34,858 nucleotides of DNA from Planctomycetota bacterium (lineage in GTDB: Bacteria; Planctomycetota; Planctomycetia; Pirellulales; Lacipirellulaceae): NCBI GenBank assembly GCA_003576855.1, contig QEVI01000009.1, positions 1 through 34,858 on the forward strand. The letters are read 5' to 3'. Made by a program: the position numbers and the translations under genes. Positions 5,693 through 13,984 of this stretch are shown in pieces (the stretch's first letter is position 1; each line of letters starts with the position of its first letter). The notes under the pieces are model-generated. The model did not search any database and was not told the origin of the DNA. It saw only the letters and a list, made by a program, of their open reading frames with translations.

Positions 5693-7699
5693 ATGCTCGT
5701 ACGATGTAACTCGGCGCGGCTCAACCGCCCGCCAGCGGCCGCTCGTCACGGCATGATGGCCCTCTGGGCCGCCGTGGCGCTAGCCGGCTTGGCGACGTGC
5801 GGCGACGCTTCGCGCGGGCAGCCGCCTGAGCTTCCCGCCGCCGCCGATCCGCTGCCGGCCCCCAGCGCTGAGCACGACGCTGACGCCGGCGAGCCCCTCG
5901 GTTCCCCGGAACCCTCAACGCCGCCTGCCCCCGTGGCAGACGACGGGCCAAAGCCGGCTCTCGCCAATGCGCTGGAGCGGCCCGGAGACGTCACGTTCCG
6001 CAACATGACGATCGAGGCCGCGCTGTTCACCCTCGGCGAACAGTGGAAAGTGAACATCGTCACGGGCAAGCAAATTGAAGGCGACGTCAACGGCGTCTTC
6101 AAGCAAGCACCGCTACGCGAAATACTCGACGCCATTCTGCTGGCCAACGGCTACAGCTACCGGCCCATCGGCGAAAGCCTCGTCATCCAGCCGACCGCGG
6201 AGGTCGGCAGCGCCAACCCGCTATTCCGTTCTCTGACGATTCCGATTCAGTACGGCAGCGTTGACGAAATCGTCTCTGGCGCCGAGCTGCTCAAGAGCGC
6301 CGGCGGCCAGATCAAGTCGTTTCCGACCGCCCGCAGCATCCTGGTCGTCGATTACGCCGACCGCGTCGAAACCATTTCAGCGTTCGTCCGGGGCATGGAA
6401 GCGGCAGCCGCACAGGCTGCCGGCGTGGCCGCCGTCGAGGCCCCCAGCCGGCTCGAAGTCGCCTACTTCCATACGCACTTCATCCCCGCGACCAGCGCCC
6501 AGCAGCCGCTGTTGACGGTCCTCAGCCCGCTGGGCCGCGTAGCGGTCATGCCCCGCGAGAACCGGCTGCTGGTGGTGGACTACGCCGCCAACCTGGAAAT
6601 GGTCGGCAAAGTGCTGGAGCGCATCGACCGGCCCCGGCCGCAGGTTCGCATCACCGCTCTGATTTACGACCTCAGTCTGGAAGACGTCGAGCAACTGGGC
6701 ATTAACTGGGGCAGCGCCGGCAAAGGCAACACGGTCGGCGCCGACGGCGAGGCGAACCAAGCGCTGGAGTTCGAGACGACCACGCTCACGCCTTTCACGG
6801 CCGGAGAAGCCGGCGGCCAGATGACCGTGCGGAGCCTGACCCGCAACTTCGACATCAACACCGTTCTGCTGCTCCTGCAAACCGCCAACGACGCCCGCCT
6901 GCTGGCCAATCCGACCGTCACGGTCATGGACAATGAATTGGCCGAATGGAAGAGCGTTTCGGAGATCCCCTATCAGCAAATCACGCAATCCGAACTCGGC
7001 GGCCAGATCGGCACTACCGCATTCAAGGAGGCGGGAATCACCCTTAAGGTGCAGCCGACGATCGCCGGCGACGGCACGATCGAAATGATGGTCGAGCCGG
7101 AATTCAGCCGCCTGGCCGGCTTCACCCCGCAAGAAGATCAGCCCATCATCGACACCCGCAAAGCCACCACCAAGGTCCGCATCGCCAACCGGCAAACGCT
7201 CGTACTCAGCGGACTGCGGCAGCGCAGCGACACCGGCGAATTCAACGGCATTCCGTTCCTCAAAGACGTGAAGTACGTCGGCTCGCTCTTCCGCTCCCGC
7301 AACACCAACGTCCGCGAGAGCGAGCTCGTGGTGTTCATCATGCCGGAACTGGTCTCCTACGACGAGCCGCAGCAGCCCCGCGAATTCCAGGCGCTCGAGA
7401 CGATCAACTGCCGGCTCGAGGCCATCCCGTATGCCGAGGGCTGCCCGGCGCCCGGCATGCCCGTTGTGTGCGCGGCGCCTCCCGAAGCGCTGCCCCCGGT
7501 CGAGGGGGACATGCCAGTTGACGAGGACTTGCCCGCTCCTGAAAGCACGCCGCCCGCCCCGTCGGCCGGCCCGATGCGACCGCCCTACGAACAGCGCTTC
7601 CGCGCAGATAACAAAACAAGCCTTCGCCCGAAGCCCGCCGCCGACGGCAACCAAAGCGAGAAAAAGCCCTCCATGTGGAAGCGGTTGTTCAGTTCGTAG
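5693..7699 (+). CDS. gspD: GspD/PilQ-family secretin
   Basis: A 668-residue outer-membrane secretin, the gated channel of type II secretion and type IV pilus systems. After a signal-like segment (about residues 20-37) and a Pro/Ala-rich linker comes an N0-like domain (about 98-168, 'RNMTIEAALFTLGEQWKVNIV'), then two N1/N2-type KH-like modules (about 180-240 and 255-320; 'MPRENRLLVVDYAANLEMV'). The secretin core spans about 320-550. Its landmarks are 'IDRPRPQVRITALIYDL', 'LLLLQTANDARLLANPTVTV', and near the end 'GIPFLKDVKYVGSLF' followed by 'ESELVVFIMPELV'. A Pro-rich tail of about 110 residues follows the barrel and could serve as a pilotin or wall contact. The start is fixed by GGAGG at 5684-5688. 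In most clusters the secretin comes before gspE or after pilP; here it follows the M/O-like gene. Confidence 0.95.
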   Translation: MLVRCNSARLNRPPAAARHGMMALWAAVALAGLATCGDASRGQPPELPAAADPLPAPSAEHDADAGEPLGSPEPSTPPAPVADDGPKPALANALERPGDVTFRNMTIEAALFTLGEQWKVNIVTGKQIEGDVNGVFKQAPLREILDAILLANGYSYRPIGESLVIQPTAEVGSANPLFRSLTIPIQYGSVDEIVSGAELLKSAGGQIKSFPTARSILVVDYADRVETISAFVRGMEAAAAQAAGVAAVEAPSRLEVAYFHTHFIPATSAQQPLLTVLSPLGRVAVMPRENRLLVVDYAANLEMVGKVLERIDRPRPQVRITALIYDLSLEDVEQLGINWGSAGKGNTVGADGEANQALEFETTTLTPFTAGEAGGQMTVRSLTRNFDINTVLLLLQTANDARLLANPTVTVMDNELAEWKSVSEIPYQQITQSELGGQIGTTAFKEAGITLKVQPTIAGDGTIEMMVEPEFSRLAGFTPQEDQPIIDTRKATTKVRIANRQTLVLSGLRQRSDTGEFNGIPFLKDVKYVGSLFRSRNTNVRESELVVFIMPELVSYDEPQQPREFQALETINCRLEAIPYAEGCPAPGMPVVCAAPPEALPPVEGDMPVDEDLPAPESTPPAPSAGPMRPPYEQRFRADNKTSLRPKPAADGNQSEKKPSMWKRLFSS

Positions 7700-7892
7700 C
7701 GAAAAACACGAACGCACCGCGTAGCGCAGTCCGCCGGCCGGCGCCGGGAAGCCCTTAACCGACGCCATTCGGCGCATCGGCCTGCCTCGACGCGGCCGGT
7801 CACCTATCTTTTTGCAGGCCCCCCTTCGGCGCGGCCCTGGCCGCCCCCCGCGCGGCTTTCCCACAATTCTCAGCCACGAGCAGCGATAGTCC

Positions 7893-8456
7893 GTGTCGCA
7901 CGCCGCCTTCCCCCGCCGTCACGTCGCCGTCCCGCTCGCCATGGCGGTCATCCTGGGGCTGACTGCCGCGGGCTGTGCGGACGATCCCGGCCTGCAAACG
8001 GCGTCCGCCAGGCCGGAAGTCCCGGCGCCGCCGGCTGCGGCGGTAACGACGGCAGTCCCTCCGGCGGCGCCCGCGCCGGCATCGCCGAATTCCCCTCCGC
8101 TGCCTGGCCCGCTAGCCACTGCAATCCGCCCCGCGGCGACCAGCCCCGATCCAGCGCCGCCGGCGTCGAACCGCCAGGCCGACTATAAGCCGCCGTTTCC
8201 GGATCGAAAGGACTTGTTCGTCCCTCCCAAACGCCAGGGCGGCGTGCGCCTCTCCGACGGCGAGACCGAGGACTCGGTCGTCCTGCTCGGCTTTGTCCGC
8301 GTGAACGAGCCGCTGGCGGTGCTTTCAGTGAACGGCGAAGTCGCCTCGATCGCCGAGGGCGCAGCGCAATATGGAATCGAGGTCATCTCGATCCAGCCCC
8401 CCTCGGTCGTCCTGCAGCGCGGCAGGCAGCGCTGGCAGGCCTCGCTTGAGAACTAG
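7893..8456 (+). CDS. PilP/GspC-like lipoprotein
   Basis: A 187-residue predicted lipoprotein with a GTG start. The signal ends in LTAAGC, a good lipobox, so Cys28 should be lipidated. A long Pro/Ala-rich linker (about 35-100) leads to a compact C-terminal domain (about 125-187) with 'VVLLGFVRVNEPLAVLSVNG', 'VASIAEGAAQYGIEVISIQ' and 'SVVLQRGRQRWQASL'. This beta-pattern, with a regulated-access turn and a final 'V-V-L-x-R-G' strand, matches the HR/PilP domain that joins the inner-membrane ring to the secretin. A lipid anchor fits PilP; a GspC would have a membrane helix and often a PDZ domain, and neither is present. The gene closes the operon, 193 bp after the secretin, instead of preceding it as pilP normally does. 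No firm promoter is seen in that gap. Confidence 0.75.
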   Translation: MSHAAFPRRHVAVPLAMAVILGLTAAGCADDPGLQTASARPEVPAPPAAAVTTAVPPAAPAPASPNSPPLPGPLATAIRPAATSPDPAPPASNRQADYKPPFPDRKDLFVPPKRQGGVRLSDGETEDSVVLLGFVRVNEPLAVLSVNGEVASIAEGAAQYGIEVISIQPPSVVLQRGRQRWQASLEN

Positions 8457-8524
8457 CGCCCCGCCAGCCGGAGGCATGCTTGCCCCCGAGCCGTATGCAG
8501 GCAGCGCCGACGTCCGCGCACTTG

Positions 8525-10222
8525 CTAAACCGTGCCGTTAGCGTCGTCGTCCAGCTCCCAAGGGCTGGTGGGTCTCGCCTCGGGCGCCGGGTGGAGTGCG
8601 GCTTCATCTTCGGCCACCCGAATCGGCACGGGTATTCGGTGGTGCAGCAGTTCGGTCGAGACCGATCGCATATTCAGCAGCAGCGCGATGACGGCCAGCG
8701 CGGGCGTCGCCAGGATCAGGATTTCGCCCTCGACTGCGGCCATGCCGCGGTCCCACAGTTCCGCTAGCGTCCAAACGGGATTCGTCAGTTGCAGCAGCGT
8801 ATAGCCAGCGTTGCGGTACTCGCGCGACATCATCTGCACGACCGTCGGCACCCCGATCGCGGTAAGCAGCAGGATCACGTGCAGCAAGAACGCCGCCGCC
8901 ATCGGCACATAGGCCCAGCGGCGAATCAGGTTGATGAGCAGGCGACCGAATCCCAAAAAGCCGACGACATACGACCACGCCAGAACAAGGAAACAAGCGG
9001 CGGTTTCGATCGGCGTCCACGTTCCGGCCGCGGCGTCTAACAGCCACAGCGCCGCCAGGCCGGCGAGCACCAGCGTCGTCAGATTGGCCACGGCGAACAG
9101 GTACCCCGAACCCGGACCGGGGTTCATCAAGCTCAACAGCGCTCTGGCGAGCGTGGATTGCGGCAGCGATCGCTGAACTCGCCGCGAGAGGTGCGGCCAT
9201 TCGCCGGTGAGCATGGCGCCCATCGCATACCAATAGAACGAGGCCATCGCGCCGCCGGCGATGATGACGTCGCTTAACGGGCCACCGCCCAGGCTTTCGT
9301 AAACCGAGAAGGCGTACAGCACGCCGCCAACCCACCCCGCAAAGCACGCCTGTTGCGCCATCATCCAACGGCGCAGCGGCGTCGAGCGGTTCTCGCTGAC
9401 GAACGCAATCTGCGCCGCCGCCGCCGCCCGCAGCAGGCCGAAGGTCGTCACGTAAACCATCATCAGGCCGAACGCAATCACCCAGAACTCCGGCTCGCGA
9501 AACACGACCGAACCGCCCGTCAGAATCGCCGTGCCGAGGCTGATGGCTCCGACGAACGCCCCGAACAACCCCAACACCAGCGCCACCGACGTCACGATTT
9601 GCGTGTGCTTGGCCCGCGCGACGGCGCCGATCAACAACGCCATCATGCACAGCATCAGCGAACCCAGCACCGCCATCGCCAGCATCATCGCCGTGGTTAG
9701 CGCATCCACGCCGCGCAACAGGAACGTAAACGCGATGCACGGGCTTACCGCGCACAAATACACCAGCATTTGCACCGTGGCGCTCAACAGCTTTCCAGTG
9801 ACGATCTGCCGCGAACCTAACGTGGTGATCGATAGCAGGTCGTACGTCTGCTCCTCCTGTTCCGCGGCCAACGATCGAAACGCCGTATACGGCACGATGA
9901 GCGCCAGCGGCAACGCCAGGATCGCGTAATAAAAAATCAACAGCCCCGGCCCGGAGGCCGCGTAGTAAATCTGCGGGCCCACCACGGCCACGCCCACGAA
10001 GCTCACCACCCAGCAGCCGATCAGCACAATGATGAACGTCACCAGGAACTGGCGGCTCTTGAGGGCCTGTCGCGTCTCCTTGACCAGAATCGGGTTGGCC
10101 CGCTCGGTCAGCGCCACCAGGCGCCGTTCCAGCCACTGCCAGGCATCCGCCCAGCGCGTCGGCGCCGCTTCCGCGCGCTCGGCGCCCGTCTCGGTGATGG
10201 TCGTCGGCGGCACGGTCGTCAT
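8525..10222 (-). CDS. ABC-2 type transporter permease
   Basis: A 565-residue polytopic membrane protein, the permease partner of the ATPase encoded just upstream. The region 'NPILVKETRQALKSRQFLV' before the first membrane helix, and 'AFRSLAAEQEEQTYDLLSITTLG' between helices 2 and 3, are typical of ABC-2 permeases found in planctomycetes. About a dozen hydrophobic segments can be counted. The C-terminal tail is polar. Its ATG overlaps the stop of the ATPase gene in an ATGA arrangement, so the two proteins are probably made at a fixed ratio. The substrate cannot be read from the sequence. The operon context, with a large exported protein upstream, suggests export or an envelope function. Confidence 0.88.
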   Translation of the reverse strand: MTTVPPTTITETGAERAEAAPTRWADAWQWLERRLVALTERANPILVKETRQALKSRQFLVTFIIVLIGCWVVSFVGVAVVGPQIYYAASGPGLLIFYYAILALPLALIVPYTAFRSLAAEQEEQTYDLLSITTLGSRQIVTGKLLSATVQMLVYLCAVSPCIAFTFLLRGVDALTTAMMLAMAVLGSLMLCMMALLIGAVARAKHTQIVTSVALVLGLFGAFVGAISLGTAILTGGSVVFREPEFWVIAFGLMMVYVTTFGLLRAAAAAQIAFVSENRSTPLRRWMMAQQACFAGWVGGVLYAFSVYESLGGGPLSDVIIAGGAMASFYWYAMGAMLTGEWPHLSRRVQRSLPQSTLARALLSLMNPGPGSGYLFAVANLTTLVLAGLAALWLLDAAAGTWTPIETAACFLVLAWSYVVGFLGFGRLLINLIRRWAYVPMAAAFLLHVILLLTAIGVPTVVQMMSREYRNAGYTLLQLTNPVWTLAELWDRGMAAVEGEILILATPALAVIALLLNMRSVSTELLHHRIPVPIRVAEDEAALHPAPEARPTSPWELDDDANGTV

Positions 10223-11166
10223 TGCACCCGCCCTTCGGTGACGTGCATGAACACATCCTCCAAGCTCTTCGTCTTGCTGCCGAACTCGACCACGGGGAAG
10301 CCCGCTTCAATCAGCTCCCGCAGCAGCGTTGCTTGTTCCTCGGGGCCGCCGTCGTGCGTGAGCATCACCTGCCCGGCTCGCAGGGCGACGCTGCTTACGT
10401 CGCTGCGGGCCTGCAGGTAATTGATCAGCACCGCTGGATCGCTGAGCACCCGCAGCCGCACCTCGCTGCGGGTGTGCGTGCGACTGCTGATCTCCTGCAC
10501 CGTGCCCACGGCCAGCAACCGGCCCTGTTCGATGATCCCGACGCGGTGGCACATCTCGGCCAGCTCCGTGAGAATATGCGAGCTGACCAGCACCGTCTTG
10601 TTGTGGTCCGCCAGCCGGCCGATCATCTCGCGAAGCTCGATCCGCGCCCGCGGATCGAGCCCCGCCGCCGGCTCGTCCAGGATCAGCACGGCCGGGTCGT
10701 GGATCATCGTGCGGCCCAGCGACAGCCGCTGCTTCATCCCCTTCGACAAGCCGTTGATCGGCTTGTCGGCCAGCGTTTCCAGCAGCGTGAATTCCATCGC
10801 GTAATCAATGGCCGCCCGTCGCTGATAGCTCCGCAACCCATACGCGCGGGCGAAAAAGTCGAGGTACTCCGCCACGTTCATGTTCTGGTACGTGCCGAAG
10901 TAGTCGGGCATGAACCCCAAGCGACGCCGCACGCGGTCCGGGTCGTCGACGACGGAAAAGCCGTCCACGAAGGCGTCGCCGTAGGTCGGCTCGTCGAGCG
11001 TCGACAGAATCCGCATGCTGGTGGTCTTGCCGGCCCCGTTAGGGCCGATGTACCCGAACACCTCGCCGGCGTAGACCTCGAAGCTCATGTCGTACACCGC
11101 CTTGGTCGGTCCGAAGTACCGATGCAGGCGTCGCACCTCGATCAGCGGGCGGCGAGCGCCCACCAT
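10219..11166 (-). CDS. ABC transporter ATP-binding protein
   Basis: A 315-residue cytoplasmic ATPase with all standard motifs: Walker A GPNGAGKTT (about residue 40), the ABC signature LSKGMKQRLSL, Walker B AVLILDEPAAGLDP, and a switch His in VLVSSHIL. The first 220 residues form the nucleotide-binding domain; the rest is an accessory domain of the DrrA/NatA/CcmA-like type. The start is placed at the ATG at 11166, with GGGAGG at 11175-11180 eight bases before it. An upstream in-frame GTG (11175) would sit directly on this ribosome site. The upstream gene ends with its stop at 11169-11171, two bases before this ATG, and the permease gene overlaps the 3' end by four bases. Confidence 0.95.
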   Translation of the reverse strand: MVGARRPLIEVRRLHRYFGPTKAVYDMSFEVYAGEVFGYIGPNGAGKTTSMRILSTLDEPTYGDAFVDGFSVVDDPDRVRRRLGFMPDYFGTYQNMNVAEYLDFFARAYGLRSYQRRAAIDYAMEFTLLETLADKPINGLSKGMKQRLSLGRTMIHDPAVLILDEPAAGLDPRARIELREMIGRLADHNKTVLVSSHILTELAEMCHRVGIIEQGRLLAVGTVQEISSRTHTRSEVRLRVLSDPAVLINYLQARSDVSSVALRAGQVMLTHDGGPEEQATLLRELIEAGFPVVEFGSKTKSLEDVFMHVTEGRVQ

Positions 11167-11168
11167 CG

Positions 11169-13445
11169 TCACCACCTCCCCTCGACGACGTGAAAACTGG
11201 CCTGTTCATCGGCGCCGTCGACCCCCAGGTCGATCCCGATCGCCTGCTGCGTAAAGGCGATGTACCTGCCCTTGCCCCACGAACGCACCAGGGCCGAGTT
11301 GATCGCCCCCAGCCGGCCCTCCATGATGCTTTGCGACGCGGTGAAATCGAAACCGGCGCCCGTGTAGCCGGAGTCGGCGCCAACCGGCGCCTCCGGAAGG
11401 TTCTCCGTAAACAGCCGGCGAATCTGCACGTTTACCTTGTCCCAGTCGGTCTCCGGCACAAGCTGCCCCTGATCGACGGGAAGATTCTCGCACCAGTACA
11501 CGCGGCCTTGGTGGTCTTCGACTGCCAAATGGGTGACGTCGACGCCGAGACGATTGACCACGCGGAGGCCGCGCGCGGTCACGCGCAGCTCCAGCTTCCT
11601 GTTCGAGGCGCCGGCCGAGACGGCCTGGTATTGCGTCGGAGTTCGCGAGGCGAGCCAGCCTCTGGTGAGCTGCTGGTCATTCGCCCAGACGAGCTCCCGC
11701 AACGGTTGGAGATTCCGCGTCCAGGTTCGATAGCCGACCGCCCACTCCGGGTACATCGGATACATCGCTTGCGAGCGAGGGATCTTCAGGCCTCCGCGCG
11801 GCGAAATGCCGGCGTAGTACGACAGCCGCCCCCAGCTAGCCGCTTCTCCCGCCCGCTGGTCCAGCAGCGTAAGCGTCCGCGCGCGGACCTTCACGCCGAA
11901 GCCATCGGCGAACAACCCGTAGGCGAATAGCACCGCCGTCGTCGCCACGGCGGCCGCCGGCACCGTGAACAGCAACATCGGCAGCTTGTTCCGCCGCCTG
12001 AGCAGCCAGTAGTTCAGCGGCCCAATCCCCACGACGAACAGCGTGATGAGTATCTGAAACATACCCACTGGCGCTACGCCGACGTCCGCAATCAGCAGCT
12101 TATTGAAGTCGGGGTTAAAGCCGTTCGGTTGATTCCCATGGCGAGTCGCCCACGATATGCGGGGCTGCAGCAGCGTTTGATTCAGTGAGACGAACAGCGG
12201 GTTGCCGGCCGGATTGAACGAACCCCCCAGGCCGGTTCGAAACGCCGTAATCGCTCCCAACCCATAGCCGCGGACAAGGAAGTGCCTCCCCGGCGGCGGG
12301 CGGAAGTAAGACCCGATCGCCTCGGCCAGCGGCGCCGAGACGATCTTCGGCAACAGCGCCAGCGCGGATTGCCCGGTCTCGAAACCCGACAGCAGCAGCG
12401 CCGCCTCGGTTGGCTCGCTGGCCCGTTCGTTCGTCGGTGGGCGCCGCCATCCCCGTGCAGCCAGCTCGCGTTGCAGGGCTTCCGGACTGTCGGCTCCCTC
12501 CGGTTCGGCGGCCTTCGGTGCGTCGGCCGCCGCGGGCGAATCCAGGGCTTCGTCAATCGTCGCCAGCCGGCGCCAATCCTGCCCTGCTTCAGTTACCCAG
12601 AGATTGCCGCCAGCACGGACCCACCGCAGCAGCCCGGTGGCTTGTTCCCGATGCCGCTCGACCAGCGTGATGAGCTCCGCGGCAGGAATGATCACGACGT
12701 CGAGCGTAGAGTATTCCAGCCAGTCGACCGGCAGTTCCGCCAGCGCCATTGGCTTGACGCTTACGGCGCTGCCGCTGTAGGCGCCCTGCAAGGCAACTTG
12801 GTAGGCGCTCGTTTGGGTGACAGTCGTTCCCGCCAGGATCACGCCCATGTTCGTCGCGCCAGGTCCGAGCTGAAATCCGCTGGCGTCTTTAACCGCCAAA
12901 AAGTCGTCGGGCCGCCCGTCGATCCATACGCGCCATCCGAGCATGTACCAATCCTGGTACTGCGGCACGAGAATCCGCCCCGACGCCGTCGTGGCGCCTC
13001 GGGGAAACAAAAACGAGTCCTCCACCTCGATCGAGCGGCCCTTGCTCGAATAATCCCCGGCGTTAAACCGCACCGTGATCCGTTGCTCCTGCGTCGTCGG
13101 TTTTGCAGTACGAACGGTTAAGTCAACCGGCCGATAGCCGTATTGGCCCGGCCAGTCGATGTTGATGCTCAATTGCAGGCCGCTTTGCGGAGAGTAACCG
13201 GCCCCTTGTGGCGAAGCTGGCAGCGTGACCAGCGAACCGTTGAAGTTATACAAGTACGTAACCGCACCGCGCGGCCCGTTGGCCACTTGGAGGTTTTGGC
13301 CGAAGTTCTGCCCCGGGCGAAGCATTGGCGTCGCCACGACCTGGCCGCTGCAAGGCCGCGCAAACGCGAGCACGAGCAGCCAAGCCGCGCATCGTTGCGC
13401 GGCGGCGAAGCAGGGCCACGTCGAACACCGCCGGAGGGGCATCAT
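11169..13445 (-). CDS. Large exported membrane protein of ABC operon (GATase-like region)
   Basis: A 758-residue protein of unknown function. An N-terminal signal (about residues 1-34) is followed by a beta-rich extracytoplasmic part. Around residues 235-300 lies a stretch ('TLDVVIIPAAELITLV', then 'LLRWVRAGGNLWVTEAG') that resembles the class I glutamine amidotransferase-like fold used without catalysis in many bacterial envelope proteins. Two membrane helices occur near the middle ('MFQILITLFVVGIGPLNYWLL' region and 'AAAVATTAVLFAYGLF'), then another beta-rich domain. The start at 13445 is preferred because its ATG overlaps the stop of the upstream small gene (ATGA); a longer form from 13502 would lie wholly inside that gene. 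Its coupling with an ATPase and permease recalls the GldG/auxiliary subunits of ABC systems, but this is inference. Confidence 0.75.
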   Translation of the reverse strand: MMPLRRCSTWPCFAAAQRCAAWLLVLAFARPCSGQVVATPMLRPGQNFGQNLQVANGPRGAVTYLYNFNGSLVTLPASPQGAGYSPQSGLQLSINIDWPGQYGYRPVDLTVRTAKPTTQEQRITVRFNAGDYSSKGRSIEVEDSFLFPRGATTASGRILVPQYQDWYMLGWRVWIDGRPDDFLAVKDASGFQLGPGATNMGVILAGTTVTQTSAYQVALQGAYSGSAVSVKPMALAELPVDWLEYSTLDVVIIPAAELITLVERHREQATGLLRWVRAGGNLWVTEAGQDWRRLATIDEALDSPAAADAPKAAEPEGADSPEALQRELAARGWRRPPTNERASEPTEAALLLSGFETGQSALALLPKIVSAPLAEAIGSYFRPPPGRHFLVRGYGLGAITAFRTGLGGSFNPAGNPLFVSLNQTLLQPRISWATRHGNQPNGFNPDFNKLLIADVGVAPVGMFQILITLFVVGIGPLNYWLLRRRNKLPMLLFTVPAAAVATTAVLFAYGLFADGFGVKVRARTLTLLDQRAGEAASWGRLSYYAGISPRGGLKIPRSQAMYPMYPEWAVGYRTWTRNLQPLRELVWANDQQLTRGWLASRTPTQYQAVSAGASNRKLELRVTARGLRVVNRLGVDVTHLAVEDHQGRVYWCENLPVDQGQLVPETDWDKVNVQIRRLFTENLPEAPVGADSGYTGAGFDFTASQSIMEGRLGAINSALVRSWGKGRYIAFTQQAIGIDLGVDGADEQASFHVVEGRW

Positions 13446-13762
13446 CTCGCAGGCGTCTCTCCGTTTGTGGGGTATTCGGTGGGCGGCGTCCGCAGCGGCC
13501 ACTTGGGCGCAGCGGTCCTTTCAATGCCGCCTCGGCTGGTACGGGCCACGATCTCCTGCGGTCCGAGCCAGCGGGCAAATACCGATCCAAGTGCGAAAAA
13601 GGCCGCCTGCACCAGCAGCGACGCGCACACGCTGACGACCCCCACCGTGACGCCGACGGCCCAGATCCGGCCAGCGATGGCTTCCCCAGCCAATAGAGCG
13701 ATCACCGCCGCCGCCGAGGCAACGACCAGCATGGTCCGAAGTGAAAACCGGGGCAGCAGCAT
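13442..13762 (-). CDS. Small membrane protein with RFSLRT-type N-terminus
   Basis: A 106-residue membrane protein of unknown function. It starts MLLPRFSLRTMLVVASAAAV, a sequence type that is very common at the N-terminus of short planctomycete membrane proteins. A second hydrophobic segment lies at about residues 33-65, and the rest is a soluble tail. The ATG at 13762 is preferred over a TTG at 13771 three codons upstream; neither has a strong ribosome site. It is the first gene of the ABC operon and its TGA stop overlaps the next ATG. The RFSLRT-type start is recalled from genome reading and is no guide to function. Confidence 0.7.
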   Translation of the reverse strand: MLLPRFSLRTMLVVASAAAVIALLAGEAIAGRIWAVGVTVGVVSVCASLLVQAAFFALGSVFARWLGPQEIVARTSRGGIERTAAPKWPLRTPPTEYPTNGETPAR

Positions 13763-13771
13763 AACGCCCAA

Positions 13772-13984
13772 TTGTGGCAGAAGACGTTACCGCATCGCAA
13801 GTTCCGCGCTGAACAATGCATCGCCATACGCTTAAACGCCCCTTCCACCCTGGGCGGCCAGCGCGCTGCCTGGGCCCGCCGACCACTACGTCGCCGGCCG
13901 TCACCCCGGTAGCATGGTTAGGCGGCATTCCTGCCGTTATTCGCTTCGCATTCAGCTTCTTGGCGCCGTTGACCAGGTCGGATT
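13772..13984. other. Divergent promoter gap without a gene
   Basis: This spacer separates the ABC operon from the 906-residue exported protein, and both are read away from it, so promoters in both directions are expected. No convincing -35/-10 pair was found by eye. A TTGACC at 13968-13973 lies only 11 bases before the rightward ATG and is badly placed for that gene. Confidence 0.3.

Noticed and set aside
5750-5815. Possible lipobox (LATC) in the secretin signal
   Set aside because: Thr just before Cys is outside the usual Gly/Ala/Ser set, so ordinary signal peptidase is more likely.
6377-7864. Long open frame (495 codons) on the minus strand opposite the secretin gene
   Set aside because: It lies wholly opposite a clear secretin gene and its translation has no recognisable domain; it is a product of high GC codon use.
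8604-10310. Long open frame (568 codons) on the minus strand, overlapping the permease in another frame
   Set aside because: The translation is Arg/Gly-rich with no domain, while the permease frame has membrane helices and family motifs.
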